A stretch of 64,000 nucleotides of DNA, taken from contig NZ_CP072827.1 of NCBI RefSeq assembly GCF_017916255.1, forward strand, positions 6,783,501-6,847,500, given 5' to 3'. Within the stretch, counting starts at the first letter, position 1, and every line of letters begins with the position of its first letter. This stretch comes from Streptomyces mobaraensis NBRC 13819 = DSM 40847 (GTDB lineage Bacteria; Actinomycetota; Actinomycetes; Streptomycetales; Streptomycetaceae). Position numbers and translations under genes: made by a program. Shown one piece after another: positions 1 through 7,434 of the stretch. The notes under the pieces are model-generated. The model had not been told where the DNA came from. It ran no database searches and saw only the letters and a list, made by a program, of their open reading frames with translations.

Positions 1-1
1 C

Positions 2-358
2 TCGGGGCCGAGGGGCCGTGTGTGCCTCACATGTCAGAAGAAGGCTCGCTCCAGGGCATCGCACGAGTCACGCGTGCAAGCTACCTATGGGCTCGGGCCC
101 GGCGAGTACGAGAAGCTGCTCCAGGCGCAGGATGGCCGCTGCGCGATCTGCCGACAGACACGGTCCACACGCCTTGACGTAGACCACTGTCACAAGACCG
201 GAGTGGTCCGCGGACTGTGCTGCGCGAGGTGTAACAGGCAGCTGCTCGCAAGAGGGTTGAGGGACGACCCAGAGGTAGCAAGGAACGCAGCTGACTATCT
301 GGAGAACCCTCCTGCTGTCCGAGTGCTGGGGCAGCGTTTTTTTCGCAAGTCAACTTGA
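2..358 (+). CDS. Recombination endonuclease VII-like HNH nuclease, 5' end cut by window
   Basis: Phage Holliday-junction and branched-DNA resolvase of the endonuclease VII family. Core features are YGLGPGEYEKLL, a CAIC zinc half-site, the VDHCHKTG catalytic ββα motif and the RGLCCARCN second zinc half-site. The frame is open to the window edge. The first in-window start is GTG at 20, but the CLTC pair right after it looks like the second half of the usual N-terminal zinc region, so the true start probably lies upstream. The stop codon is inside the first stoperator-like element. L5-like phages carry an endonuclease VII at this position next to primase. Confidence 0.85.
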   Translation, partial: SGPRGRVCLTCQKKARSRASHESRVQATYGLGPGEYEKLLQAQDGRCAICRQTRSTRLDVDHCHKTGVVRGLCCARCNRQLLARGLRDDPEVARNAADYLENPPAVRVLGQRFFRKST

Positions 359-367
359 CATCCACAC
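354..367 (+). promoter_or_regulatory. Stoperator-like element 1
   Basis: CTTGACATCCACAC, the consensus form. It overlaps the endonuclease VII stop codon and precedes the GGAGG ribosome site of the next gene. The reverse complement contains GTGGATGTCAAG, which fits the cluster A repressor site GGTGGMTGTCAAG over 12 bases. It also contains TTGACA, so it could double as a -35 box. Confidence 0.8.
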
Positions 368-384
368 GCACTGGAGGCATAGTG

Positions 385-582
385 ATGATGAAGGCAACAC
401 CGCGAGCAAGCTTCGTAGTTGGCATCGAGAGCGGCCTGAGTGACGAGAAGGCCGACGAGATCGTGAAGATCGTGCAGGCCATCGTGAAGGGCATGGCCGA
501 CTCGCCGGTGAAGATCTCCTTCCAGCGTCACTTCACGTACCAGGATGAACGGCCGACGGGCCCGTTCTCTGTTTCGTACTGA
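385..582 (+). CDS. Hypothetical phage protein, 65 aa
   Basis: Starts MMKATPRASF and is charged and mostly helical in appearance (LSDEKADEIVKIVQAIVKGMAD), ending in an aromatic tail. No recognised domain. ATG at 385 was chosen because GGAGG at 373-377 lies seven bases upstream; GTG at 382 and ATG at 388 are alternatives, while the TTG at 355 lies inside the stoperator-like element. It is flanked on both sides by such elements, so it is probably an early gene under repressor control. Confidence 0.7.
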   Translation: MMKATPRASFVVGIESGLSDEKADEIVKIVQAIVKGMADSPVKISFQRHFTYQDERPTGPFSVSY

Positions 583-588
583 CCCAGA

Positions 589-602
589 CTTAACATCCAC
601 AC
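589..602 (+). promoter_or_regulatory. Stoperator-like element 2
   Basis: CTTAACATCCACAC; only base 4 differs from the consensus. It abuts the AGGAGGT ribosome binding site of the next small gene. Confidence 0.75.
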
Positions 603-612
603 AGGAGGTGTG

Positions 613-786
613 ATGCAGGATGAGGCCAACGGCCCCGCCCGGACCGGCAGTAGCCAGCGGTGCGACCGCGTGCCGGCCAGGTTCTTGGACCCGACATGGA
701 CCCTCATGAGCCAGGCTCACCGCAGGTTCCCGGTGATAGTTAGTTATCTGGATTCCTGGCATGGCCCGCTTCGCGAGCCGGAATGA
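613..786 (+). CDS. Hypothetical small phage protein, 57 aa
   Basis: A 57-codon frame starting MQDEANGPARTGSS and ending HGPLREPE. An unusually complete AGGAGGT ribosome site sits directly upstream, right after stoperator-like element 2. The spacing to ATG is short (about four bases). The 3' end overlaps the first primase frame by 26 bases. No recognised domain; called mainly from signal context and operon packing. Confidence 0.55.
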   Translation: MQDEANGPARTGSSQRCDRVPARFLDPTWTLMSQAHRRFPVIVSYLDSWHGPLREPE

Positions 787-1177
787 CGACATCGGACCTG
801 GCCCGATCCGACAGGTAGTCATCCACTACTTCCCGCACTGGGATGCGCCGAACTACCGCTCAGGCTGGGTGAAATGCCTGTGCCCCTCGCACGACGAGGG
901 TGACCCGTCGGCGAGCGTCAACTACGACCAGGGCTGTATCAAGTGCCAGGCGTGCGGCTTCAAGGGAAGCGCCTACTCGATCATCATGAAGGAAGAAAGT
1001 TGTACGTTCGGTGAGGCTCAGCGAAGAGCGGAAGAGCTTGCTGCTGGGAGCGGCCAAGACATTCCACGACCAGTTCGGGGGCAGTCCGGCCGAAGAGTAT
1101 TTGGTCAGTCACCGCTGCCTGGACACGGAGGCGATCGACAAGTTCAGGCTGGGGTACGTCGGCGATTCGGTTCCTAG
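761..1177 (+). CDS. DnaG-type primase, zinc-binding part (first frame)
   Basis: Encodes the CHC2-type zinc domain of a phage DnaG primase: LCPSHDEGDPS supplies the Cys/His half and CIKCQACGF the Cys/Cys half, followed by a helix FGEAQRRAEELAAG that normally ends this domain. After about residue 95 the frame turns into low-complexity Arg/Gly/Pro sequence, typical of reading past a frame change. The TOPRIM part lies in the frame starting at 1011. The two are either joined by a +1 (or -2) shift at about 1011-1060 or made separately. The useful part of this frame therefore ends near 1050, not at its stop codon. Confidence 0.75.
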   Translation: MARFASRNDDIGPGPIRQVVIHYFPHWDAPNYRSGWVKCLCPSHDEGDPSASVNYDQGCIKCQACGFKGSAYSIIMKEESCTFGEAQRRAEELAAGSGQDIPRPVRGQSGRRVFGQSPLPGHGGDRQVQAGVRRRFGS

Positions 1178-1703
1178 CGGCTTCGAGCAGTACAAGAACA
1201 CGATCGCCGTCCCCTACCTCCGCAGGAGCGCACTCGGCAACTGGTCGGTGATGTCCATCCGCTTCCGGTGCGTCCGGCCGGAGTGCGTGAAGAACGAGGA
1301 CGGCACCTTCCGTGATGACGAGGTGCACGTCGGCCACGGCAAGATGCAATCGATGGCGGGCGACACGCATCGCATCTACAACACGCTCGCCATCCAGGAG
1401 AACGCGGACGAGATAGCCGTCTGCGAGGGAGAACCGGACACCTGGACGACGGTTCAATGCGGACTCCCCGCGGTGGGCATCCAGGGCGTCAACGGTTGGA
1501 AGCCGCACTTCGACAAGCTCTTCGTCGGCTACAAGCGCGTGTGGGTCCTGGCGGACGGGGACGACGCCGGCCTGGAGTTCGCCGAGCACATCGCCAACAG
1601 GATGCCGACAGGGCTCGTCGTCCCCATGGGTGCCGGCCTGGATGTGAACAAGACGTACAAGACCCTCGGTCGCGAGGCCGTACTCAACAAGGTAGGTAAG
1701 TAA
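1011..1703 (+). CDS. DnaG-type primase, TOPRIM part (second frame)
   Basis: Catalytic part of the phage primase. Residues near 45 begin an RNA polymerase-like region (LGYVGDSVPSGFEQYKNTIA). The TOPRIM signature EGEPD lies near residue 143 and LADGDDAG near 180. The GTG at 1011 has only a weak, distant purine tract, so a frameshift product with the upstream zinc frame is plausible; a +1 slip connects them. Its stop TAA overlaps the ATG of the DUF3310 gene. Provides primers for the family A polymerase encoded at 7892. Confidence 0.85.
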   Translation: MRLSEERKSLLLGAAKTFHDQFGGSPAEEYLVSHRCLDTEAIDKFRLGYVGDSVPSGFEQYKNTIAVPYLRRSALGNWSVMSIRFRCVRPECVKNEDGTFRDDEVHVGHGKMQSMAGDTHRIYNTLAIQENADEIAVCEGEPDTWTTVQCGLPAVGIQGVNGWKPHFDKLFVGYKRVWVLADGDDAGLEFAEHIANRMPTGLVVPMGAGLDVNKTYKTLGREAVLNKVGK

Positions 1704-2098
1704 TGGCCTTGACCGACGACAACGGAAAGCCCCTGACCCGAGCGCAGGAAATCATGAAGCTCGCGTTCAAAGAGCAGGGTGACACCCTCGCCGGCAGAAT
1801 GCACGAGAAGCGCAAGGCGTGGGGCCCGGCCTGGGAGGCCGGTCTCGAAGCGGCACAGGACTTGACATCCATACGGAATGCAGGCGAAGACGTGGTGAAT
1901 CACCCCCGCCACTACACCAGCCACCCAAGCGGGATCGAGTGCATCCAGGTCACGGAGCACATGACCTTCAACCTCGGCAATGCGGTGAAGTACATCTGGC
2001 GCGCTGGGCTGAAGGACTCGGACAAGACCCTCCAGGATCTGAGCAAGGCCAAGTTCTACATCGAGCGAGAGGCCGCGAGGCTCGGGCGCCCCAAGTGA
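1703..2098 (+). CDS. DUF3310-domain protein with N-terminal extension
   Basis: The C-terminal part (from about residue 63) is a DUF3310 domain: VNHPRHYTSHPSGIECIQ, then TFNLGNAVKYIWRAGLK and a KAKFYIERE helix. This family is common in phage nucleotide or replication modules; its activity is unknown to me. About 60 residues precede the domain, and a stoperator-like element (1861-1874) lies inside this stretch, read as LTSIR. Either the gene begins at ATG 1703, making a fusion, or the domain starts at GTG 1892/1895 downstream of the element. ATG 1703 overlaps the primase stop, which favours the long form. Confidence 0.75.
   Translation: MALTDDNGKPLTRAQEIMKLAFKEQGDTLAGRMHEKRKAWGPAWEAGLEAAQDLTSIRNAGEDVVNHPRHYTSHPSGIECIQVTEHMTFNLGNAVKYIWRAGLKDSDKTLQDLSKAKFYIEREAARLGRPK
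1861..1874 (+). promoter_or_regulatory. Stoperator-like element 3, inside a coding frame
   Basis: CTTGACATCCATAC, one mismatch at base 12. It lies within the open frame of the DUF3310 gene, about 30 bases before an alternative GTG start for the domain. Confidence 0.65.
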
Positions 2099-2127
2099 GC
2101 CACCCGAGCCTGTTCTTAGCCACCACT

Positions 2128-2141
2128 CTTTACATCCACAC
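2128..2141 (+). promoter_or_regulatory. Stoperator-like element 4
   Basis: CTTTACATCCACAC, intergenic, immediately before the AGGAAG ribosome site of the sigma-like gene. Confidence 0.75.
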
Positions 2142-2154
2142 AGGAAGACAGTTT

Positions 2155-2841
2155 ATGACGCATGCCGAGATCACTGCCGACGAGTGGGACAAGCTGTACG
2201 CCGCAGCCATCAAGGCGGGTCTGATCGTCGCCAAGAAGTACCCCGGATCGATCGAGGCCGACGACATCACGCAGGGCATCATGGAGCGCTTCAGCGAGTG
2301 CGAAGGCGCCGCCCGCAAGCTGCTCGACTCCGGGGACGCGGCCGGGGACCGGACCATCTTCAAGGCCCTGCTCATCATGGCCAATCAGGTGGCATCCGCC
2401 GAGATCAACCGGCACCGCCAGTTCCACGGCAACTTCAGCTACACCACAGACCACGTACGCAAGCTGCTCGCCGCCGGCCTCCTCGTCGGGCAGGAGGAGG
2501 GCAACATGTTCGACGCCCAGCTCAACGCCCTCGCCACCGGCCGACGCTCGAAGAAGGACTTCACCACCCGCGTCAACGTGGACGACAAGATCGACCTGGA
2601 GCGCGGCTTCACGCAGCTCAACCCCGAGCAGCGGCGCATCCTCACCCACCGATACGTTCACGGCGAAACCCTCGCCGACGCGAAGGACCGGGTCTACCTC
2701 GGCCGAGCCATCGAGGCACTGACCATCCGCATGAACGGCAGCGCCGCCACCAGTCAGGCCGAACACGACGGCCCCGGTAGCCGACGGGCGGTTGCCAACG
2801 CCAGCGCGCGAGCCATCACCGGGAACAGCTATGACGGCTGA
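2155..2841 (+). CDS. Sigma-factor-like DNA-binding protein (putative)
   Basis: A 228-residue protein. AKKYPGSIEADDITQGIMER near residue 25 resembles sigma-70 region 2 (core-binding helix with the DDITQ signature). LNPEQRRILTHRYVHGETLADA near 160 resembles region 4, with a following helix that could be the recognition helix. Such proteins are known in actinophage early arms. ATG 2155 is placed by AGGAAG next to stoperator-like element 4; the frame is open further upstream but the intergenic element argues against that. Could be a sigma-like regulator or simply a helix-turn-helix protein. Confidence 0.55.
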   Translation: MTHAEITADEWDKLYAAAIKAGLIVAKKYPGSIEADDITQGIMERFSECEGAARKLLDSGDAAGDRTIFKALLIMANQVASAEINRHRQFHGNFSYTTDHVRKLLAAGLLVGQEEGNMFDAQLNALATGRRSKKDFTTRVNVDDKIDLERGFTQLNPEQRRILTHRYVHGETLADAKDRVYLGRAIEALTIRMNGSAATSQAEHDGPGSRRAVANASARAITGNSYDG

Positions 2842-2929
2842 CCTCTGGCTCACCCCCTGGGGGGACCTCAAGGACCCCGACGACTACGAATACCGGCAAG
2901 ACACCCAGCAGGAAGAGAACCCCGCATGA
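2831..2929 (+). CDS. Micro-protein, 32 aa, coupled to RNR
   Basis: Frame of 32 codons (MTADLWLTPWGDLKDPDD...), acidic with an aromatic start. It overlaps the end of the sigma-like gene by 11 bases and its TGA overlaps the RNR ATG (ATGA at 2926). Perfect nesting between two real genes is the main evidence; translation may serve to couple RNR to the upstream gene. Confidence 0.55.
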   Translation: MTADLWLTPWGDLKDPDDYEYRQDTQQEENPA

Positions 2930-4935
2930 AGTTCACCCAGACCGGCCGCGACGTGTTCAAGCGCACCTACGCCCGCCCCCTCCCGGACGGCTCCCTTGAG
3001 GACTGGAGCCAGACCGTCGAGCGCGTTGTGCGCGGCAACACCGAACTGGTGGCCGCCAAGCACATCGAGCCCGGCGAGGTCGAAGCCCTGACCGAGATGC
3101 TGACCAACCTGGAGATCGTCCCGGCAGGCCGGCACCTCTGGGCCTCCGGCGTCGCGGGCCGCCAGTTCCTCTACAACTGCCACGTCGCCCCCTGGTCCGG
3201 CGGCCTGGCCGATCACGTGGAATTCACCTTCATGCGACTCATGGAGGGCGGCGGAGTGGGCGCACGGTACGGCCGCGACGCTCAGCCCGAAGAGCCCGTC
3301 ATGAACGAGCTGGACGTACACATCGTCTGCGACGAGCAGCACCAGGACCACGCCGCCATGAAGGAGGCTGGCTACCTCTCCGCGGAGTACGGGCACGAGT
3401 GGCCCGGGGCGTACACCGTCGAGGACTCCCGGGAGGGCTGGGCACGAGCTCTGGTCGATCTCATCGAGACCTACCTCCGTACCGACGTGAAGAACCGCAG
3501 GCGCGTCTACAACGTCAGCCGGGTACGTCACGCCGGCGCTCCGCTGCGCACCTTCGGTGGGACTGCTTCCGGGCCCCTGCCCCTGGCGAAGCTCCTGATT
3601 GAGGTCGCCCGGGTCATGAACCAGGCCGGCGCCTTCAAGCGCCCCGTGTCCGGCCTCGAAGCCATGGAAATCGATCACCTTGTGGCGGAGTGCGTAGTGT
3701 CCGGCGGCAACCGCCGCAGCGCACGCATGAGCATGATGCACTGGACAGACCCGGAGATCATGCAGTTCATCAACGCCAAGAAGGACGGCGGGATGTGGAC
3801 GACGAACCTCTCGGTGATCACGGACAGCGACTTCATCAAGGACATCGACGGATCGACCGGAATCGAGCACGCCACCCAGGTCTTCGACGCGGTGGTGGAC
3901 GCGATGTACGTCAACGGGGAGCCGGGTTTCTGGAACGAGGAACTGTCCAACCGGGACGAGCCGAACCTGACCGTGGCCACCAACCCCTGCGGGGAGCAGC
4001 CCCTCCCCGAGATGGGCTCGTGCACCCTCGGGCACGTGAACCTCGGCGCCCTGTGGAAGCCCGACCAGGAAGACCGTCTCTTCGAGGCGCACCGGCTCAT
4101 GGTGCGGTACCTGATTCGTGCCACCTTTGGCGACATCACATACCCGAAGCAGCAGCGTGTGATGGAACGGGACCGTCGAATCGGGCTCGGCCATCTGGGA
4201 GTTCAGTGGTTCGCCAACCTCAACGGGCTCAAGTTCAGCGAGATGCCCGACAGCTGGATGGCGGGTCTCCTCACGGCCCTGTACGAGCACGTGGAGGAGA
4301 CGGCGCAGCAGTACGCCCGCGAGATGCGAATCCCGGTCCCGGTCAAGCTCACGACCATCGCCCCGACAGGCTCTGTGTCCAAGCTCAGTGGTGTCAGCGA
4401 GGGCCTGCACCCGATCTACGCGAAGTACTTCAACCGGCGAATCCGGTTCTCGTCCATCGACCCGAAGCAGATCGAACAACTTAAGAACTATGAGGAGCAG
4501 GGGTATCACGTCGAGGACTGCGTGTACGCGCCGTTCACGAAGGTGGTGACCATCCCGACCGAGGACACCCTGATCCAGGAGGTGAACAATGCGGGCATCA
4601 ACGCCGGAGGGGCTGACCGTGTGGTCGAGTGCGCCGACGACCTGTCCGTGGATGACATGTTGGCCGTCCAGGCGTTCTATCAGGAACACTTCGTGGACTC
4701 TGCGATCAGCTTCACGGTCAACTTCGACCCGAACAAGGTGAGTAAGCAGGCTCTTCGTTCAGCGCTGCTCAAGTACATGCCTGACATCAAGGGAACCACC
4801 GTGCTCCCCGAGGGCAGTTACGCCCAGGCGCCGTACGAGCGCATCACCAAGGAGGAGTTCGATGCCGCGTCCGCCAAGGAATCCGGTGACGCTGTGGATA
4901 TCGACTGCGCCAAGGGCGCATGCCCCATCAAGTGA
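2926..4935 (+). CDS. nrdJ: Adenosylcobalamin-dependent (class II) ribonucleotide reductase
   Basis: Reduces ribonucleotides to deoxyribonucleotides for phage DNA synthesis, using a B12-generated radical. 669 residues, the compact monomeric size seen in L5-like phages. Visible: FLYNCHV with the first active-site Cys (about residue 83), NPCGEQPLPEMGSC near 350 with the radical Cys and Glu loop, PTGSVSKLSG near 480, and a C-terminal redox pair CAKGAC that accepts electrons from a thioredoxin- or glutaredoxin-type partner. A candidate partner with a CAPC motif is encoded at 6572. Translation is coupled to the 32-aa frame upstream. Followed by two stoperator-like elements. Confidence 0.9.
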   Translation: MKFTQTGRDVFKRTYARPLPDGSLEDWSQTVERVVRGNTELVAAKHIEPGEVEALTEMLTNLEIVPAGRHLWASGVAGRQFLYNCHVAPWSGGLADHVEFTFMRLMEGGGVGARYGRDAQPEEPVMNELDVHIVCDEQHQDHAAMKEAGYLSAEYGHEWPGAYTVEDSREGWARALVDLIETYLRTDVKNRRRVYNVSRVRHAGAPLRTFGGTASGPLPLAKLLIEVARVMNQAGAFKRPVSGLEAMEIDHLVAECVVSGGNRRSARMSMMHWTDPEIMQFINAKKDGGMWTTNLSVITDSDFIKDIDGSTGIEHATQVFDAVVDAMYVNGEPGFWNEELSNRDEPNLTVATNPCGEQPLPEMGSCTLGHVNLGALWKPDQEDRLFEAHRLMVRYLIRATFGDITYPKQQRVMERDRRIGLGHLGVQWFANLNGLKFSEMPDSWMAGLLTALYEHVEETAQQYAREMRIPVPVKLTTIAPTGSVSKLSGVSEGLHPIYAKYFNRRIRFSSIDPKQIEQLKNYEEQGYHVEDCVYAPFTKVVTIPTEDTLIQEVNNAGINAGGADRVVECADDLSVDDMLAVQAFYQEHFVDSAISFTVNFDPNKVSKQALRSALLKYMPDIKGTTVLPEGSYAQAPYERITKEEFDAASAKESGDAVDIDCAKGACPIK

Positions 4936-4954
4936 CCTCTCACGAGATCTTCGA

Positions 4955-4968
4955 CTTGACATCCACAC
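4955..4968 (+). promoter_or_regulatory. Stoperator-like element 5
   Basis: CTTGACATCCACAC, consensus form, 20 bases after the RNR stop. The 117 bases to the next element hold no convincing gene. Confidence 0.8.
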
Positions 4969-5085
4969 GGCCGGCATGAGACCTTGAAGGTGAGGGGGAT
5001 GAGGCGTGTGCCGCTCGAATGTTTGGCGCCCCTGTGCGCGGGATGCGCATCAAGCCCCACCCCCTCCCTTTTCTTTGCCTGCCGA

Positions 5086-5099
5086 CTTTACATCCACAC
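5086..5099 (+). promoter_or_regulatory. Stoperator-like element 6
   Basis: CTTTACATCCACAC directly followed by GGAAG and the ATG at 5108. Confidence 0.75.
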
Positions 5100-5107
5100 G
5101 GAAGACG

Positions 5108-5230
5108 ATGAGCGCCGAACACACTCCGACCGTCATGGTCATGGTCAAGCGCGGCAATGGCGACTGGACGGAGATGTCCGGGGAGGAGTTCATCGCGCAG
5201 TTCACGCCCAACGAAACGGAGACCGCATGA
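5108..5230 (+). CDS. Small phage protein, 40 aa
   Basis: MSAEHTPTVMVMVKRGNGDW and an acidic amphipathic tail (EEFIAQF). GGAAG ribosome site right after stoperator-like element 6; TGA overlaps the ATG of the next gene (ATGA at 5227). No recognised domain. Context makes it a likely real, coupled early gene. Confidence 0.6.
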   Translation: MSAEHTPTVMVMVKRGNGDWTEMSGEEFIAQFTPNETETA

Positions 5231-5733
5231 CCTTCGACCCCTTCGCCAACCACCCTGCCTCCCAGGCCAAGACCCCGACCGAGGGCGGCCCGGTCAACTC
5301 GGCCCCGTCCACTGCGGCCTTCAGCCCCACCACTGACAACAAGGTGACGCTGACCTTCAAGGCCGGCACCGGCTACGAGGCTCCCTGGATCGTCGTCCAC
5401 GGCGCCAACATCGATGACGCCTACGAGCAGATCGAGGGCAGCGGCGAGAAGCTGGCGTCCCTCATGGACAAGGTCGCGCGAGCGGCCAACTACTTCCAGA
5501 CCAACTACCAGCCCCCGGCCAAGCCGCAGGGCAAGCCCAGCTTCCAGGGCGGCAAGGTGCAGCAGCAGGCCCAGCCCTCCGGAGACGGCTACACCTGCGA
5601 GCACGGCGCCCGGAACTACAAGAACGGCGGATCGTGGGAGGCCCAGTTCTGCGGCGCCCCACAGGGCGTTCCGAAGTCCGAGCAGTGCCCTCCGCTGTGG
5701 AAGCAGAAGGACGGCAGTTTCAAGGCCAAGTAG
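5227..5733 (+). CDS. Putative single-strand DNA-associated zinc-ribbon protein
   Basis: 168 residues. The N-terminal half (about 40-100) is a compact β/α region (KVTLTFKAGTGYEAPWIVVH). A Pro/Gln-rich linker follows, then a C-terminal Cys/His cluster: CEHGARNY, AQFCGAPQG, SEQCPPLW. The layout, an OB- or β-rich domain with linker and zinc tail, is common in phage replication accessory proteins, and position between RNR and ThyX fits. No family is certain, so the DNA-binding role is inference. ATG overlaps the preceding stop. A hairpin terminator follows. Confidence 0.55.
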   Translation: MTFDPFANHPASQAKTPTEGGPVNSAPSTAAFSPTTDNKVTLTFKAGTGYEAPWIVVHGANIDDAYEQIEGSGEKLASLMDKVARAANYFQTNYQPPAKPQGKPSFQGGKVQQQAQPSGDGYTCEHGARNYKNGGSWEAQFCGAPQGVPKSEQCPPLWKQKDGSFKAK

Positions 5734-5757
5734 CCCTCTCTCGCTGACTGTTCTCGT

Positions 5758-5778
5758 GGCCCGGCCCGACGCCGGGCC
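5758..5778 (+). terminator. Rho-independent-like hairpin
   Basis: Stem GGCCCGGC / GCCGGGCC with a five-base loop, followed by a pyrimidine run (CCTTCTC). Lies between the zinc-tail gene and thyX. Confidence 0.6.
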
Positions 5779-5799
5779 CCTTCTCACTGAAAGACATGC

Positions 5800-6498
5800 A
5801 TGACTGAGATCGAATTCCGTTCGGACATGGACGTCGAGCTGGTGGACTCCATGGGCGGAGACCACAGCATCGTCCGAGCGGCCCGGGTGTCCTCCGGCAC
5901 CGAGGCAGGAGACCCGGCCAAGGACAAGGGCCTGATCAATTTCCTGGCACGCGACCGACACGGGAGCCCCTTCGAGGCCACGGTGTTCCAGTTCAAGGTC
6001 ACCGTTCCGTTGTTCGTCGCGAGGGAATGGTTCCGCCACCGGATCGGCTCCTTCAACGAAGTCAGCGGCCGGTACAAGGAGATGGAGCCGGTCTTCTACG
6101 TCCCCGACGAAGGCCGCCCGCTCAAGCAGATCGGCACTCCCGGCAAGTACACCTTCGAGGCCGGGAGCATCACACAGGGCCGGCACACCCGGACAGCACA
6201 CCGGCAGGCCGCTCAGACTGCCTGGGACGCCTACCAAGAGCAGCTGGCACTCGGCGTCGCTCGGGAAGTCGCCCGCAACGTCCTGCCCCTGTCCCTGTAC
6301 ACGTCCTTCTACTGGACGGTGAACGGCCGCTCGCTGCTGAACTTCCTCAGCCTGCGGCGCGTCACCGCGGACACCACCGTCCCGACCTTCCCCCTGTGGG
6401 AGATCGACCGGGCAGCCGGCCAAGTCGAGGAGCTTGCCCAGCAGGTGACTCCCGAGGCGTTCGCCGCCTTCAACAAGCACGGGCGAGTGACCCCGTGA
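5800..6498 (+). CDS. thyX: Flavin-dependent thymidylate synthase
   Basis: Converts dUMP to dTMP with FAD and methylenetetrahydrofolate. 232 residues, normal size. The ThyX signature RHRxxSxNExSxRY is present as RHRIGSFNEVSGRY near residue 80. FEATVFQFKVTVPLFVAREW before it is the usual lead-in and the C-terminal helical region is complete. It works with dCMP deaminase (9835) and RNR (2926) to supply dTTP. A standard gene of L5-like early arms. Stop overlaps the GTG of the next micro-ORF. Confidence 0.96.
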   Translation: MTEIEFRSDMDVELVDSMGGDHSIVRAARVSSGTEAGDPAKDKGLINFLARDRHGSPFEATVFQFKVTVPLFVAREWFRHRIGSFNEVSGRYKEMEPVFYVPDEGRPLKQIGTPGKYTFEAGSITQGRHTRTAHRQAAQTAWDAYQEQLALGVAREVARNVLPLSLYTSFYWTVNGRSLLNFLSLRRVTADTTVPTFPLWEIDRAAGQVEELAQQVTPEAFAAFNKHGRVTP

Positions 6499-6575
6499 AC
6501 TGGTGGATCGAAGACGAAGATGACTGCCGCGACTGCGGCGGCACCCGATGCATAGACGACAAGGAGACCAAATGA
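6495..6575 (+). CDS. Micro-protein with CxxC-type pairs, 26 aa
   Basis: GTG-started frame NWWIEDEDDCRDCGGTRCID..., with Cys at CRDC and TRC, a possible single zinc knuckle. GTGA overlap with thyX before it and ATGA overlap with the glutaredoxin-like gene after it. The double overlap is the evidence; function unknown. Confidence 0.5.
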   Translation: MNWWIEDEDDCRDCGGTRCIDDKETK

Positions 6576-6811
6576 TCAAGTTCTACTACCTCCCCGACTG
6601 CGCCCCTTGCGAGGCGACCAAGCCGCGAGCCATCCAGGCCGCGCAGCAGGCCGGGAAGGACATCCTGTTCATCAACGCGCAGACCCGTGCCCCCGAAGAC
6701 CTGCACGCCGAGGGCGTCACGATCGCCCCCACCATCAGCAACGGCGTCCGGAGCATCAAGGGAGAGCAGACCTTCGAGCGCCTGGTCCGCTTCTTCGAGG
6801 AGGCCAACTGA
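6572..6811 (+). CDS. Glutaredoxin/NrdH-like redox protein
   Basis: 79 residues with a thioredoxin fold start (IKFYYLPDCAPCEATKP): active-site CAPC near residue 12, a cis-Pro segment VTIAPTIS near 52, and a G-turn before the last helix. The likely role is to re-reduce the C-terminal Cys pair of the phage RNR. The CAPC dipeptide differs from the usual NrdH CVQC, so partner specificity is inferred from context. Coupled by 4-base overlaps to both neighbours. Confidence 0.8.
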   Translation: MIKFYYLPDCAPCEATKPRAIQAAQQAGKDILFINAQTRAPEDLHAEGVTIAPTISNGVRSIKGEQTFERLVRFFEEAN

Positions 6812-6909
6812 TGGAGACCGCATCGGCCATCCTCATCGGCGCCAACGCTGCCTTCCTGTTCCTCTTCGTCACGGTCGCCGTCCTCGCGGCCCGTAAGGGG
6901 AAGGAATGA
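6811..6909 (+). CDS. Single-pass membrane micro-protein, 32 aa
   Basis: METASAILIGANAAFLFLFV... forms one hydrophobic helix of about 22 residues, then a basic tail AARKGKE. It shares single-base or 4-base overlaps with the genes on each side. Small membrane proteins are frequent in early phage operons; role unknown. Confidence 0.6.
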   Translation: METASAILIGANAAFLFLFVTVAVLAARKGKE

Positions 6910-7202
6910 GCTTCAACAACGTGATCCCCGGCTGGGTCGCCGCCCGCATGGCAGAGATCACAACCGAGCGGACCCTGCTCCACCAGGGCGCTGTGGCCGG
7001 CCCCCGGGAGGACCCGGACGGGAACCCGACCGTGTTGCTCACCGGCACCTACTACGAGGAGCGATGCGAGAGGACCGGCAAGGTCACCTCATCGCACTCC
7101 AACACCCTGCACCTGACGTTCGAGGCGGCCGTGCTCCTGCGCGCACACCTTGACGAGGCCATCAAGACCCACCGCATTTACAAGGAGTTCAAGCGTGCCT
7201 GA
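6906..7202 (+). CDS. Hypothetical phage protein, 98 aa
   Basis: MSFNNVIPGWVAARMAEIT..., soluble, mixed α/β, with a β-hairpin-like VLLTGTYYEERCERTGKVTS and a C-terminal helix. No recognised domain. ATG overlaps the preceding stop, and the 3' end overlaps the next GTG gene. Confidence 0.7.
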   Translation: MSFNNVIPGWVAARMAEITTERTLLHQGAVAGPREDPDGNPTVLLTGTYYEERCERTGKVTSSHSNTLHLTFEAAVLLRAHLDEAIKTHRIYKEFKRA

Positions 7203-7434
7203 CTACGGGGCCATGCCCGACCCGGATGAGTTCGCTCAGTACCTGAAGGACTCCGGATTCAACACCCTCGATGCCCAGATGAACGAGGCCACGGAGACGA
7301 TCGCCAAGGTCATCACGAAGGGGGCCGAGTTGAAGAAGCACGCCCAGGCCAACGGCTTCAGTGAGGCCGTGGCAGAGGAGATCGGATTCGTCTTCATCGA
7401 GCGGCTGATCTCGAACGAGGGCGGCTCGAAGTGA
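7195..7434 (+). CDS. Hypothetical phage protein, 79 aa
   Basis: GTG start chosen because AAGGAG lies seven bases upstream; an in-frame ATG lies six codons later. Acidic start (PDYGAMPDPDEFAQYL), then long helices. No recognised domain. Overlaps genes on both sides. Confidence 0.65.
   Translation: MPDYGAMPDPDEFAQYLKDSGFNTLDAQMNEATETIAKVITKGAELKKHAQANGFSEAVAEEIGFVFIERLISNEGGSK

Noticed and set aside
4984..5226. Long open frame running into the zinc-tail protein from 4984
   Set aside because: It crosses stoperator-like element 6 and the frame of the 40-aa gene; the coupled ATG at 5227 is the better start.
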